Shown here: piece after piece, positions 24,266 through 31,348 of the stretch
Numbering within the stretch: position 1 is the stretch's first letter
Layout: every line of letters starts with the position of its first letter
Assembly: GCA_900754525.1 (NCBI GenBank)
Contig: CAAEDE010000079.1
Span: 1-49,064, forward strand
Length of the DNA: 49,064 bases
Reading direction: 5' to 3'
Source of the DNA: an uncultured Collinsella sp.
GTDB taxonomy: Bacteria > Actinomycetota > Coriobacteriia > Coriobacteriales > Coriobacteriaceae
Translations under genes and position numbers: made by a program
Notes under the pieces: model-generated
Database searches by the model: none
Told to the model about the DNA's origin: nothing
Seen by the model: only the letters and a program-made list of their open reading frames with translations

Positions 24266-26524
24266 TTACGCTTTCTTGGCATGGGCCTTAACGGCAGCTG
24301 CCTTGGCCTTGGGAGCAGCCTTTTTGGTAGCTGCCTTCTTGGCCGTGGTCTTGGCCGAAGCCTTGGCAGTGGGCTTGGCAGCCTTCGCCTTAGCCGGAGC
24401 CTTCTTGGCGGCCGCGGGCTTGGGCTTTACCGAGGACGTCCGCTTACGCGTCGCCTTTTTGGGCTCCTCGACCACGGGCGGCTTATAGCTGCTAGGACCG
24501 CGGCGCTTAAGCACCACGCCAGCCAGGCCGGGCACCTTGATCTCGATGGAGTCCATCTGCCCGTTCCAGGGATAGGGCTCGCTCGAGCAGGTGTAGGGCT
24601 CCTCGCCGGCGTATCCGCTGCCGCCAAACTCAGGACGGTCGGAATCGAAGATGACCTCCCAGTCACCCTCGCGCGGAACGCCCACACGGAAGCTCTCGTA
24701 GCTCGCCGGGTCAAAGTTGATCAGGATCACCAGATCGTCGTCGACATCCTCGCCCTGACGCACAAAGCTCACGATGGACTGCTTAGAGTTATCCGCATCG
24801 ATCCAGGTAAAGCCGTCGTCGGTGTAGCCGCGCTCGTACAGGGCGGGCTCGGCGGTGTACAGGTGGTTGAGCGCCTTGATAAACGCCTGATGATGACGGT
24901 GAGTCTCGTACTCCTCGGTCAGGAACCACTGGATGGACTCGTAGTAGCGCCACTCAATAAACTGACCGATCTCGTTGCCCATAAAGTTGAGCTTGGCGCC
25001 GGGGTGCGTCATTTGGTAGAAAGCCAGCGTGCGCAGACCGGCAAACTGGCGCCACCAGTCGCCCGGCATGCGACCGATCAGCGAGCACTTGCCGTGAACG
25101 ACCTCGTCGTGGCTCAGCGGGCAAATGAAGTTCTCGGTAAAGGCGTACATGATGGAGAACGTGAGCAGGCCGTGGTTGCCGGGGCGCCATGGAAAATCGG
25201 TCTGCATGTAATGCAGGGTGTCGTTCATCCAGCCCATGTCCCACTTGTAGTGGAAGCCCAGGCCGCCGTCCTGCGGCGGATAGGTCACGAGCGGCCACGC
25301 GGTGGACTCTTCGGCCATCATCATCACGTCGGGGTAGTGCGCCTCAACAGCGCAGTTGACCTGGCGGATAAACGCGCTGGCGTCCAGGTCCTCCTCGGTA
25401 CCGTACTTGTTGAACTTCTTTTGGCCGGGATCGTCGATGCCAAAGTTGAGGTACAGCATGCTGGACACGCCGTCCATGCGAATGCCGTCCACGTGGAAGT
25501 TCTCGAGCCAATACAGCACGTTGGAGACCAGGAAGGAGCGGACCTCGCCGCGGGCGAAGTCAAACTTGTGCGTGCCCCAGTTGGGGTGAATCTCGTGCTC
25601 AAACAGCATATGGCCGTTAAAGGTGGCAAGGCCGTGGGAGTCGGCGCAAAAACCGCCGGGCACCCAGTCCATGATTACGCCAATGCCTGCCTCGTGGCAC
25701 GCATCGATAAAGTGCATGAGCTGCTGCGGGTTGCCGTAGCGCGACGTGGCGGCATAGTAGCCGGTCGTCTGGTAGCCCCAGGAGCCGTCGAAGGGATGCT
25801 CCATAAGCGGCATGACCTCGATATGCGTGTAGCCCATGTCGCGCACGTAGTCCACGAGCTCCACCGACAGGTCGTCGTAGGTGTAGAACTCGCCGCGCTG
25901 CGCGGGGAAGGGATCCATGGGACCAGGGTAGTTGCCGTACTCGTCCGGATCGCCCTGTGGCGCGTCACCTTGGCGCTTCCATGAGCCAATATGCACCTCG
26001 TAAATGTTAAGCGGCTGCGACATATGGTTGTGGCCGGCGCGGCGCTTGAGCCACGCGGCGTCGTTCCACTTGTAGCCATCGAGGGTCCACAGCACGCTCG
26101 CGGTACCCGGAGGGCACTCGGCCTTAAAGGCATACGGATCAGCCTTGTAGAGCTTCTCGCCCTCGTTGGTCTCGATGAGATATTTATATAGCTGGCCCTG
26201 TTCGGCGCCAGGAATAAAGCCTTCCCAAATAGCGCTCGTATGCACGGGCACCAGCGGGTTGGCTTCCTCATCCCAGTCGTTAAATTCGCCAATGACATGG
26301 ACGCTCTTTACGTCGGGCGCCCAAACGCAAAAACGCCAGCCGCGCGTGCGCTGCTGCGTGTCGGGATGCGCGCCCATCTTTTCCCAGCTGCGCTCCCATG
26401 TACCGATACCAAACAGATAGACATCGTCCTTGGTGAGCTCCGGTGCGTGCGGGGCGGCTTTACGGGTAGCAGGCTTTTTGGTTGCTGGCTTTAGCTTTGT
26501 ATCGCTCACGTTTGATCCCATCAT
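24266..26524 (-). CDS. glgB: 1,4-alpha-glucan branching enzyme with basic N- and C-terminal tails
   Basis: Introduces alpha-1,6 branches into glycogen. A CBM48 domain (about residues 55-155) is followed by the GH13 barrel with DGIRMDGVSSMLYL (nucleophile D351), MAEEST (acid/base E405) and CPLSHDEVVHGK. The protein has 752 residues from ATG 26524. The last 64 residues (coded by 24266-24460) are a Lys/Ala-rich histone H1-like tail with KKAPAKAKAAKP and TTAKKAATKKAAP patterns, and a shorter basic segment (KLKPATKKPATRKAAP) sits at the N-terminus. The start is uncertain: GTG 26509 has GGGA at good spacing, while ATG 26524 and 26521 have no clear ribosome site. It is the first gene of the glycogen operon. 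Confidence 0.92.
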   Translation of the reverse strand: MMGSNVSDTKLKPATKKPATRKAAPHAPELTKDDVYLFGIGTWERSWEKMGAHPDTQQRTRGWRFCVWAPDVKSVHVIGEFNDWDEEANPLVPVHTSAIWEGFIPGAEQGQLYKYLIETNEGEKLYKADPYAFKAECPPGTASVLWTLDGYKWNDAAWLKRRAGHNHMSQPLNIYEVHIGSWKRQGDAPQGDPDEYGNYPGPMDPFPAQRGEFYTYDDLSVELVDYVRDMGYTHIEVMPLMEHPFDGSWGYQTTGYYAATSRYGNPQQLMHFIDACHEAGIGVIMDWVPGGFCADSHGLATFNGHMLFEHEIHPNWGTHKFDFARGEVRSFLVSNVLYWLENFHVDGIRMDGVSSMLYLNFGIDDPGQKKFNKYGTEEDLDASAFIRQVNCAVEAHYPDVMMMAEESTAWPLVTYPPQDGGLGFHYKWDMGWMNDTLHYMQTDFPWRPGNHGLLTFSIMYAFTENFICPLSHDEVVHGKCSLIGRMPGDWWRQFAGLRTLAFYQMTHPGAKLNFMGNEIGQFIEWRYYESIQWFLTEEYETHRHHQAFIKALNHLYTAEPALYERGYTDDGFTWIDADNSKQSIVSFVRQGEDVDDDLVILINFDPASYESFRVGVPREGDWEVIFDSDRPEFGGSGYAGEEPYTCSSEPYPWNGQMDSIEIKVPGLAGVVLKRRGPSSYKPPVVEEPKKATRKRTSSVKPKPAAAKKAPAKAKAAKPTAKASAKTTAKKAATKKAAPKAKAAAVKAHAKKA

Positions 26525-26595
26525 GACGCGGCAGCGTGTTGCCTTGTTGACTAGATGCGAAAGGTCCAAGGCTGCACGAATCGAAGGGACGGCGA

Positions 26596-26649
26596 AGTTT
26601 CTGTGATTCGTTCCACCTCGCGTGCTCGGTGGAACTTTCGGCAGAAACT
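26596..26649 (-). promoter_or_regulatory. Two-part palindrome in the glgB upstream region
   Basis: An inner stem of GTTCCACC (26610-26617) with GGTGGAAC (26628-26635) and an outer stem of AGTTTCTG (26596-26603) with CAGAAACT (26642-26649) share one centre. It lies 70-125 bases before the glgB start, where it could be an operator or an mRNA leader hairpin. Confidence 0.55.
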
Positions 26650-26745
26650 ACGATAACACCTGTACGTTAGTTTTATGGACGAAAGCGGATTTGCAGGGTC
26701 GTTTAATCGGTAAGCGACATGTTTATACCACTGGCAGAATTGCCA

Positions 26746-26833
26746 TGGTAAAACTCTTGACAGTTTTACCAATTTGGGTTTCAAAATTGTTTGGCTGACG
26801 TTTGGTAAAACGTTTTTAGCAGGATGTTTACCA
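26746..26833 (+). promoter_or_regulatory. Operator-like repeats over the HAD gene promoter
   Basis: TGGTAAAACT (26746-26755) and AGTTTTACCA (26762-26771) form a perfect 10-bp inverted repeat that covers a TTGACA -35 hexamer (26757-26762); the -10 is weak (CAAAAT at 19-base spacing). A second pair, TGGTAAAAC (26803-26811) and GTTTACCA (26826-26833), follows. The half-site TGGTAAAACG, also seen upstream of the GH13-MalQ gene, resembles LacI-family sites. The arrangement suggests repression of the promoter. Confidence 0.5.
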
Positions 26834-26855
26834 TTTGATATCGAAAGGTTCGTTT

Positions 26856-27545
26856 ATGTCCCGTACCGCCGCTTCCAAGGTTGCTTTTATTTTCGATTGC
26901 GATGGCACGCTGGTTAATAGCACTCCCGTTTGGGCCTATGCCCAGCCCGAGTTATTGCACCGCCACGGAGTTGACGTGACGGTCGACGATTTTGCCCAGT
27001 TTGAGCATCTTTCGCTCGAGGACGAATGCCAGGCCTACCACGACACGTGGGGCATTGGCGATAATGGCGAGGAGCTCTACCGCGAGCTGAGCGGCATCCT
27101 GATCGATGGCTACTCCAAGGTGCCGCCGCGCGAGGGCCTGCTTGCATTTTTGAAGCAGGCGAAGGAAGCCGGTATTGCCATGTGCGTCGCCACGTCCACG
27201 CCGGCCGAGTTGGTTACGTCTGCGCTTGCGGGCGCCGGGCTCGATGCCTACATGGAGTTTATTACCACCACGGGCGAGGCGGGACGTTCCAAGCAGTTCC
27301 CCGACGTATACGAGCTGGGGCTGCGCCGTTTGGAGGAGCGTCACGGGCACAAGTTTGAGCGCGCATGGGTGTTTGAGGATGCGGTCTTTGGCCTTAAGAG
27401 CTCCGGCGCCGCCGGCTTTAAGCGTGTAGGTATTTATGACCCACACGGCCGCATGAAGCGGGACGATGTGCGCGCCAACTGCGATATCTTTATTGACAGC
27501 TATGAGGAGCTGGATTTGGATCGCGTTCTTGCGTATGAAGGTTAG
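26856..27545 (+). CDS. HAD-superfamily phosphatase or phosphoglucomutase-like protein
   Basis: A 229-residue HAD subfamily IA protein. Motif I is FIFDCDGTLVNS (D14 and D16), an alpha-helical cap follows, motif II is in VATSTPAE, and motif IV is FEDAVFGLKSSGAAGFKRVG. It could be a sugar-phosphate phosphatase or a beta-phosphoglucomutase; the motifs do not decide. GAAAGG precedes ATG 26856 by 8 bases; an in-frame start at 26835 would remove that site. It is divergent from the glycogen operon and shares an operator-rich intergenic region with it, so a role with glucose or maltose phosphates is plausible. The thiamine pyrophosphokinase gene follows 9 bases later. Confidence 0.85.
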   Translation: MSRTAASKVAFIFDCDGTLVNSTPVWAYAQPELLHRHGVDVTVDDFAQFEHLSLEDECQAYHDTWGIGDNGEELYRELSGILIDGYSKVPPREGLLAFLKQAKEAGIAMCVATSTPAELVTSALAGAGLDAYMEFITTTGEAGRSKQFPDVYELGLRRLEERHGHKFERAWVFEDAVFGLKSSGAAGFKRVGIYDPHGRMKRDDVRANCDIFIDSYEELDLDRVLAYEG

Positions 27546-27554
27546 GCGAGGGCT

Positions 27555-28220
27555 GTGGCTTGCAAGGTATTAGTGGTCTGCGGCTCACCCGTGGTGGCGA
27601 GTGCGGATCTGTTGCGTAGGCTAGCTGGGAAGTGCGATCACGTTGTCGCCGTGGACCGCGGGCTCGACGCACTGCTGGGCGCGGGACTGGGCTGCGATGT
27701 ATATGTGGGGGATGCCGACACGGTGAGCGACGCAGGTCGTGCGTTGGTCGATGCCGCCACCGACTTTGAAGTTGAGCGCCACGACCCGTACAAGGACTAC
27801 ACCGATTTGGCACTAGCCCTAGACGCCATCCGCCGCCGCTGGCCCAATGCCGAACTAGTAGCAACCTGCGCCACCGGCGGCCGCCCGGATATGGCGCTTT
27901 CCGTACTGGGCCTGCTCGCGAGCTACAAGGGCGCCCCAGTCTGGATTGCCGAAGACGAGACCTCTGCCCGCATCCTGCACGGAGGCGAATCGTGGACCAT
28001 AGAGAACGCAGAAGGCAAGACGTTCTCCATCATCGCCATAGCCCCCAACACAGAGGTAAGCGAACACGGCCTAGAGTGGGAGCTAGATCACAGTCCCCTG
28101 GGCCTGTTGGCCGATACCGGCATTAGCAACATAGTAAGATCAACTGCAAAGATAACCGTCCATGTCGGAACTGCGATAGCGTATTTGTTGCGTGAGGGTT
28201 TTATCGGGACGGTGGGTTAA
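27555..28220 (+). CDS. thiN: Thiamine pyrophosphokinase
   Basis: Converts thiamine to thiamine diphosphate with ATP. The 221-residue protein has family motifs in order: AVDRGLDALL, YVGDADTVS (the usual GDxDS region), KDYTDLALAL, ATGGRPDMALSVLGLL and LLADTGISNIV. It starts with GTG 27555, preceded by AGGCGAGG, 9 bases after the HAD gene stop, so the pair is an operon. The stop codon lies inside a 20-bp perfect hairpin stem. Confidence 0.9.
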   Translation: MACKVLVVCGSPVVASADLLRRLAGKCDHVVAVDRGLDALLGAGLGCDVYVGDADTVSDAGRALVDAATDFEVERHDPYKDYTDLALALDAIRRRWPNAELVATCATGGRPDMALSVLGLLASYKGAPVWIAEDETSARILHGGESWTIENAEGKTFSIIAIAPNTEVSEHGLEWELDHSPLGLLADTGISNIVRSTAKITVHVGTAIAYLLREGFIGTVG

Positions 28221-28260
28221 TTGACTGATTTTGCCGAAGTCAAAATCAGTCAATTAACCC
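28214..28260. terminator. 20-bp perfect hairpin over the thiN stop codon
   Basis: The 20-base arm 28214-28233 pairs perfectly with 28241-28260, with the 7-base loop CCGAAGT. The thiN stop TAA (28218-28220) is in the left arm. There is no T tail on either side, so it may block exonucleases or terminate by another route. Confidence 0.6.
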
Positions 28261-28299
28261 CCAGGAAAACCCGTAAGAAAAAGTTTCAACAAAAACCTC

Positions 28300-28328
28300 T
28301 TGCATCAAAGAAAGTCTTCCCCTATAGT
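28300..28328 (+). promoter_or_regulatory. Promoter of tRNA-Ala
   Basis: TTGCAT (28300-28305), a 17-base spacer, and TATAGT (28323-28328) end 13 bases before the mature tRNA. This is a near-consensus sigma-70-type promoter. Confidence 0.8.
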
Positions 28329-28341
28329 ACTACCTCGTCAC

Positions 28342-28417
28342 GGGGGCGTAGCTCAGCTGGGAGAGCGCTTGACTGGCAGTCAAGAGGTCAGGGGTTCGAT
28401 CCCCCTCGTCTCCACCA
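28342..28417 (+). tRNA. tRNA-Ala (anticodon GGC)
   Basis: The full cloverleaf is visible: acceptor GGGGGCG pairs with CGTCTCC (two G-U pairs), the D arm is GCTC...GAGC, the anticodon stem CTTGA/TCAAG holds loop CTGGCAG with anticodon GGC, and the T arm AGGGG TTCGATC CCCCT is complete. The discriminator A and encoded CCA end at 28417. It reads GCC and GCU alanine codons. It is a single-gene unit with its own promoter and terminator. Confidence 0.97.
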
Positions 28418-28427
28418 TCGTGAATGC

Positions 28428-28458
28428 AAAGGCCTTCGGGATTCCGAAGGCCTTTTTT
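28428..28458 (+). terminator. Terminator of tRNA-Ala
   Basis: AAAGGCCTTCGG (28428-28439) pairs with CCGAAGGCCTTT (28444-28455) around GATT, followed by a T run. Confidence 0.9.
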
Positions 28459-28934
28459 CATGCCAAAACACCTTGCGGCACAAACCCAATCCACACCAAC
28501 AAAAAGTTGAACAATTTATTTCTCATGTCTGTACATAGTTTGTTAGCCAAACGCGATTATCAGTGTAGATCGCCGTTCCATATGGGCTTCAGGAACGCGC
28601 CTAGTCACCGTTAGCATCCCATTAACCTGCATCAACGTGAACAACATCCCCAAAATAACCCCCTTAAGCACGCTAAATGAACGATATGTTGTCCAACGCA
28701 GCCCAAATCAGTTTCGCTAACAGCTTGTGCTAGGATACATATCGTTACATGAGTTCAACTGTGCTCGCGGCTCCAGCAAGTCGCAAAGCGCAGGGTCGAT
28801 CTGCATCCGGCCGTAACGGCGGTGCCAGAAACACCATGAGCTCCAATAAAGAGGTCATGCGACGTCGTTTATTTGTATTGAGTTTATTCTCAAATGCAAA
28901 TTATTAGATTTCATGCCAATACGTAGCAGTCCTT
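28459..28934. other. 476-base region with no recognised gene
   Basis: No open reading frame with a ribosome site or recognisable product was found. The stretch is AT-richer than the flanks near 28480-28560 and 28860-28910. It contains TAGGATACATATCG around 28732 and a TTGAG/CTCAA mini-hairpin near 28878, which might belong to a promoter for the polysaccharide operon. I could not place a convincing -35/-10 pair. Confidence 0.4.
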
Positions 28935-29180
28935 CAGCTGTTTGCGTGCGTTCCAGTTTCGTACCCGCTTGACTGGGTCGCACGCAGCCAGCTGGGGTCG
29001 CGGTCATTTTTGCGATACACGTCCGCGACTCTAGCAACTGCTTCTATACATACCGTTCACGGTGGGACAGAGCCACGTGCTTGTCTGACTGGGCTCAGGG
29101 TTTGAATATGGAGCGCCTTCGCGCACAAGCGCCCTGGCGAAGCCATACCCAAACCCCGTGAGCCACACGTAAGACAGCAA
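28935..29180 (+). promoter_or_regulatory. Structured leader of the polysaccharide operon, putative LoaP-responsive
   Basis: Three strong hairpins lie just before the NusG-like gene. A (28935-28994): CAGCTG, TGCGTGCG and CCAGT pair with ACTGG, CGCACGCA and CAGCTG, broken by 2x2 internal loops. B (28991-29035): GTCGCGG pairs with CCGCGAC, overlapping the base of A. C (29092-29164, weakly extended to 29078-29180): GGCTCA, GGGTTTG, TATGG and CTTCGC pair with GCGAAG, CCATA, CAAACCC and TGAGCC. LoaP proteins are known to bind a hairpin in the leader of the operons they control; that this leader is the target is inference. Confidence 0.55.
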
Positions 29181-29193
29181 GGGGGTGATACTC

Positions 29194-29739
29194 GTGTGGT
29201 ATGTGATCCAGGTCATTAACGGCCGCGAAGACGTAATGCGCGAGCGCATCGAGCGCATGGTGCCGGCTGGCACCATGCAGGAGCTCTTTTACCCCCAATT
29301 TCAAACCGAGATTAAGGTACACGGTGAATGGGTCAATACGACCAAGCCGCTCTTTCCCGGTTATCTTATTTGCGATACTGCAGATCCACGCACCGTGCAA
29401 CAGTATCTGCTGCGCATGGACGACTTTGCCCGGGTGCTTGCCCAGGACGGTCAGTTTGTGCCGCTGGCAAAAGAAGAGGCTCAACTCATAAGCAGCTTTA
29501 CGCATAGGGGAGACCGCGTAGTGCCCATGAGTGAGGCCCTAAAAGACGGCGACCAGGTCGTAGTAACCGCTGGTCCGCTACTGGGCCACGAAGGCCTTAT
29601 CAAAACCATTAACAGACGCAAAAGCACAGCTTTTTTGGAGCTCAACCTGTGCGGCCGACGCGTAACCACCCGCGTTGGCCTCGCCGTGCTTTCGGCCGAG
29701 CAGCGCGTCATGCGCAACCTTAAAAAGGCGATCGCCTAG
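29194..29739 (+). CDS. loaP: LoaP-like NusG paralogue, transcription antiterminator
   Basis: Specialised NusG-family factor that would ride on RNA polymerase and prevent early termination in the long polysaccharide operon. The 181-residue product has an N-terminal NGN domain (WYVIQVINGRED, FPGYLICDT) and a C-terminal KOW domain (DQVVVTAGPLLGHEGLIKTI). It stands alone at the head of the polysaccharide genes, not beside secE or rplK as housekeeping nusG would. I choose GTG 29194 because AAGGGGG lies 8 bases upstream; the in-frame GTG at 29185 overlaps that site. The upstream leader has strong hairpins fitting LoaP biology. Confidence 0.88.
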   Translation: MWYVIQVINGREDVMRERIERMVPAGTMQELFYPQFQTEIKVHGEWVNTTKPLFPGYLICDTADPRTVQQYLLRMDDFARVLAQDGQFVPLAKEEAQLISSFTHRGDRVVPMSEALKDGDQVVVTAGPLLGHEGLIKTINRRKSTAFLELNLCGRRVTTRVGLAVLSAEQRVMRNLKKAIA

Positions 29740-29805
29740 TTGCAGGCGATCGCTACACAGAACAGAGAGGATTCCCGACCCGGGGACGAAGTCTTGGAAG
29801 AAAAC

Positions 29806-30555
29806 ATGTCGGATAAAACTCAATTTGCAACGGATGCGCCTGCGGGGGCAGCGCTCATTGCTCAGACCATGGACCGACGCGAGGGCGCCGGCCACTACAA
29901 GGCCATGCAGTCCATCATGGACTGGGATCGTTCGCGCTTGGTCTACCGCGCCGTTAAGCGCGCCTTTGACGTCGTGTTCAGCGGCTGCGTGCTGGCCGTC
30001 ATCGCCGTTCCCAGCCTTGTGCTTGCCGCGGCCATCCGCCTTGAGAGCGAGGGCAACCCCTTCTACAGCCAGATCCGCGTGGGCCAGACCCACCGCGATG
30101 GCAGCCTGTCCACCTTCCGCATGTGGAAGTTCCGCTCCATGTACAAGGACGCCGACGAGCGCCTGGCAGATCTCAAGGAGCAGAACGAGATCGCCGGTGC
30201 CATGTTCAAGATGAGGGAGGACCCGCGCGTTACCAGGATCGGCAAGTTCATCCGCAAGCACTCCATTGACGAGTTCCCACAGTTCCTGAACGTGTTTCTG
30301 GGCCAGATGTCCGTCGTCGGCCCGCGCCCGCCGCTGCCGAACGAGGTGTCGGAGTACACGGAATACGACCTGCAGCGTCTTGCCGTGAAGCCTGGCATCA
30401 CCGGCTGGTGGCAAGTCACTGAGCGTAACGCGACTGGATTCGACGGGATGGTCCGTCGCGACCTGGAATATATCGCCAAACGGGGCGTTTTCTTCGATTT
30501 CAAAATAATCCTACTCACAGTGATTGAGGTTGTTAGCGGAAATGGCGCTTGCTAA
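29806..30555 (+). CDS. Initiating sugar-phosphate transferase (polyprenyl glycosylphosphotransferase)
   Basis: Transfers a sugar phosphate from a UDP-sugar to undecaprenyl phosphate, starting the repeat unit at the membrane. The 249-residue product has one membrane segment near residues 54-76 (VVFSGCVLAVIAVPSLVLAA). The catalytic bacterial sugar transferase domain follows, with FRMWKFRSMY, SIDEFPQFLNVFLGQMSVVG, PRPPLP and KPGITGWWQVT. It lacks the multi-helix N-terminal half of WbaP-type enzymes. ATG 29806 is preceded by GGAAGA. It overlaps the next gene by 14 bases. Confidence 0.93.
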   Translation: MSDKTQFATDAPAGAALIAQTMDRREGAGHYKAMQSIMDWDRSRLVYRAVKRAFDVVFSGCVLAVIAVPSLVLAAAIRLESEGNPFYSQIRVGQTHRDGSLSTFRMWKFRSMYKDADERLADLKEQNEIAGAMFKMREDPRVTRIGKFIRKHSIDEFPQFLNVFLGQMSVVGPRPPLPNEVSEYTEYDLQRLAVKPGITGWWQVTERNATGFDGMVRRDLEYIAKRGVFFDFKIILLTVIEVVSGNGAC

Positions 30556-31348
30556 AGAGACTATAGGGAATTACGAAGGCACCGGTTCAGCGGTTGATCT
30601 TCCCGGGCGAGTCGAAGTCCTGGGCGCCCCCGTCGACCCCTGGACGATGGGGCAGACCGTCGAGGCGACCGATGCCCTCATCAAGGAGGGGCGCTTCGCC
30701 CACCTGATCGGCGTGAACGCCGACAAGTTGCTGCAGATGCGTGACGATCCCGAGATGGATGCGTGCGTGCGCCGCTGCGAGATCGTGAACGCCGATGGCG
30801 CCTCCATGGTCATGGCCGCCAAGAAGCTGGGCGTGGACTTGCCCGAGCGCGTGGCCGGCATCGACCTCATGTGGGAGCTGTGTGGGCTGGCCGAGCGTGA
30901 GGGGCACAGCGTCTACCTGCTAGGCGCCAAAGCCGAAGTGGTCGCAAAGACCGCCGAGGTACTGTCCGAGAGGTATCCCAATATGGTCCTTGCGGGTTAC
31001 CGTGACGGCTACTTCGGCGAAGACGAGTTCGATGCCGTGGTCGCCGAGGTTGAGCAGGCCGAGCCCGACATCGTGTTCGTTGGCATCACCTCGCCCAAGA
31101 AGGAACGCCTGATCGAGCGTTTCCGCGAGCTGGGCGCCAAGGGCGCTTTCGTGGGCGTGGGGGGTTCGTTCGACGTGGTCTCCGGCAACATCCCGCGCGC
31201 CCCGATGTGGATGCAGCGAGCGAACCTGGAGTGGCTCTTCCGCATGATGCAGGAGCCCAAGCGTCTGGTGAAGCGCTACGTGGTCGGCAACACCCGTTTC
31301 TACATGCTTCTCCGCAAGGAGTCAAAGAGGAGCAAGGCCAATGACTGA
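30542..31348 (+). CDS. WecG/TagA/CpsF-family glycosyltransferase (GT26)
   Basis: Probably adds N-acetylmannosamine or a related sugar from UDP-ManNAc to the lipid-linked first sugar, as TagA does in wall teichoic acid linkage units. The 268-residue protein has family blocks HLIGVNADKLLQM, NADGASMVMAAK, RVAGIDLMWELC, VGITSPKKERLIE and FVGVGGSFDVVSGNIPRAP. The start at ATG 30542 overlaps the previous gene; an in-frame TTG at 30524 is less likely. The UDP-GlcNAc 2-epimerase gene follows with an 8-base overlap, which supports ManNAc as substrate. Confidence 0.9.
   Translation: MALAKETIGNYEGTGSAVDLPGRVEVLGAPVDPWTMGQTVEATDALIKEGRFAHLIGVNADKLLQMRDDPEMDACVRRCEIVNADGASMVMAAKKLGVDLPERVAGIDLMWELCGLAEREGHSVYLLGAKAEVVAKTAEVLSERYPNMVLAGYRDGYFGEDEFDAVVAEVEQAEPDIVFVGITSPKKERLIERFRELGAKGAFVGVGGSFDVVSGNIPRAPMWMQRANLEWLFRMMQEPKRLVKRYVVGNTRFYMLLRKESKRSKAND

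Noticed and set aside
21751..24291. 846-codon open frame opposite glgP
   Set aside because: It is a by-product of GC-rich third positions on the other strand; no ribosome site and no recognisable domain. The same applies to long frames opposite gltX (5659-7191), glgA (17811-19298) and glgB (24149-25984).
28221..28538. 105-codon frame after thiN
   Set aside because: It runs through the tRNA-Ala gene and its promoter and terminator.
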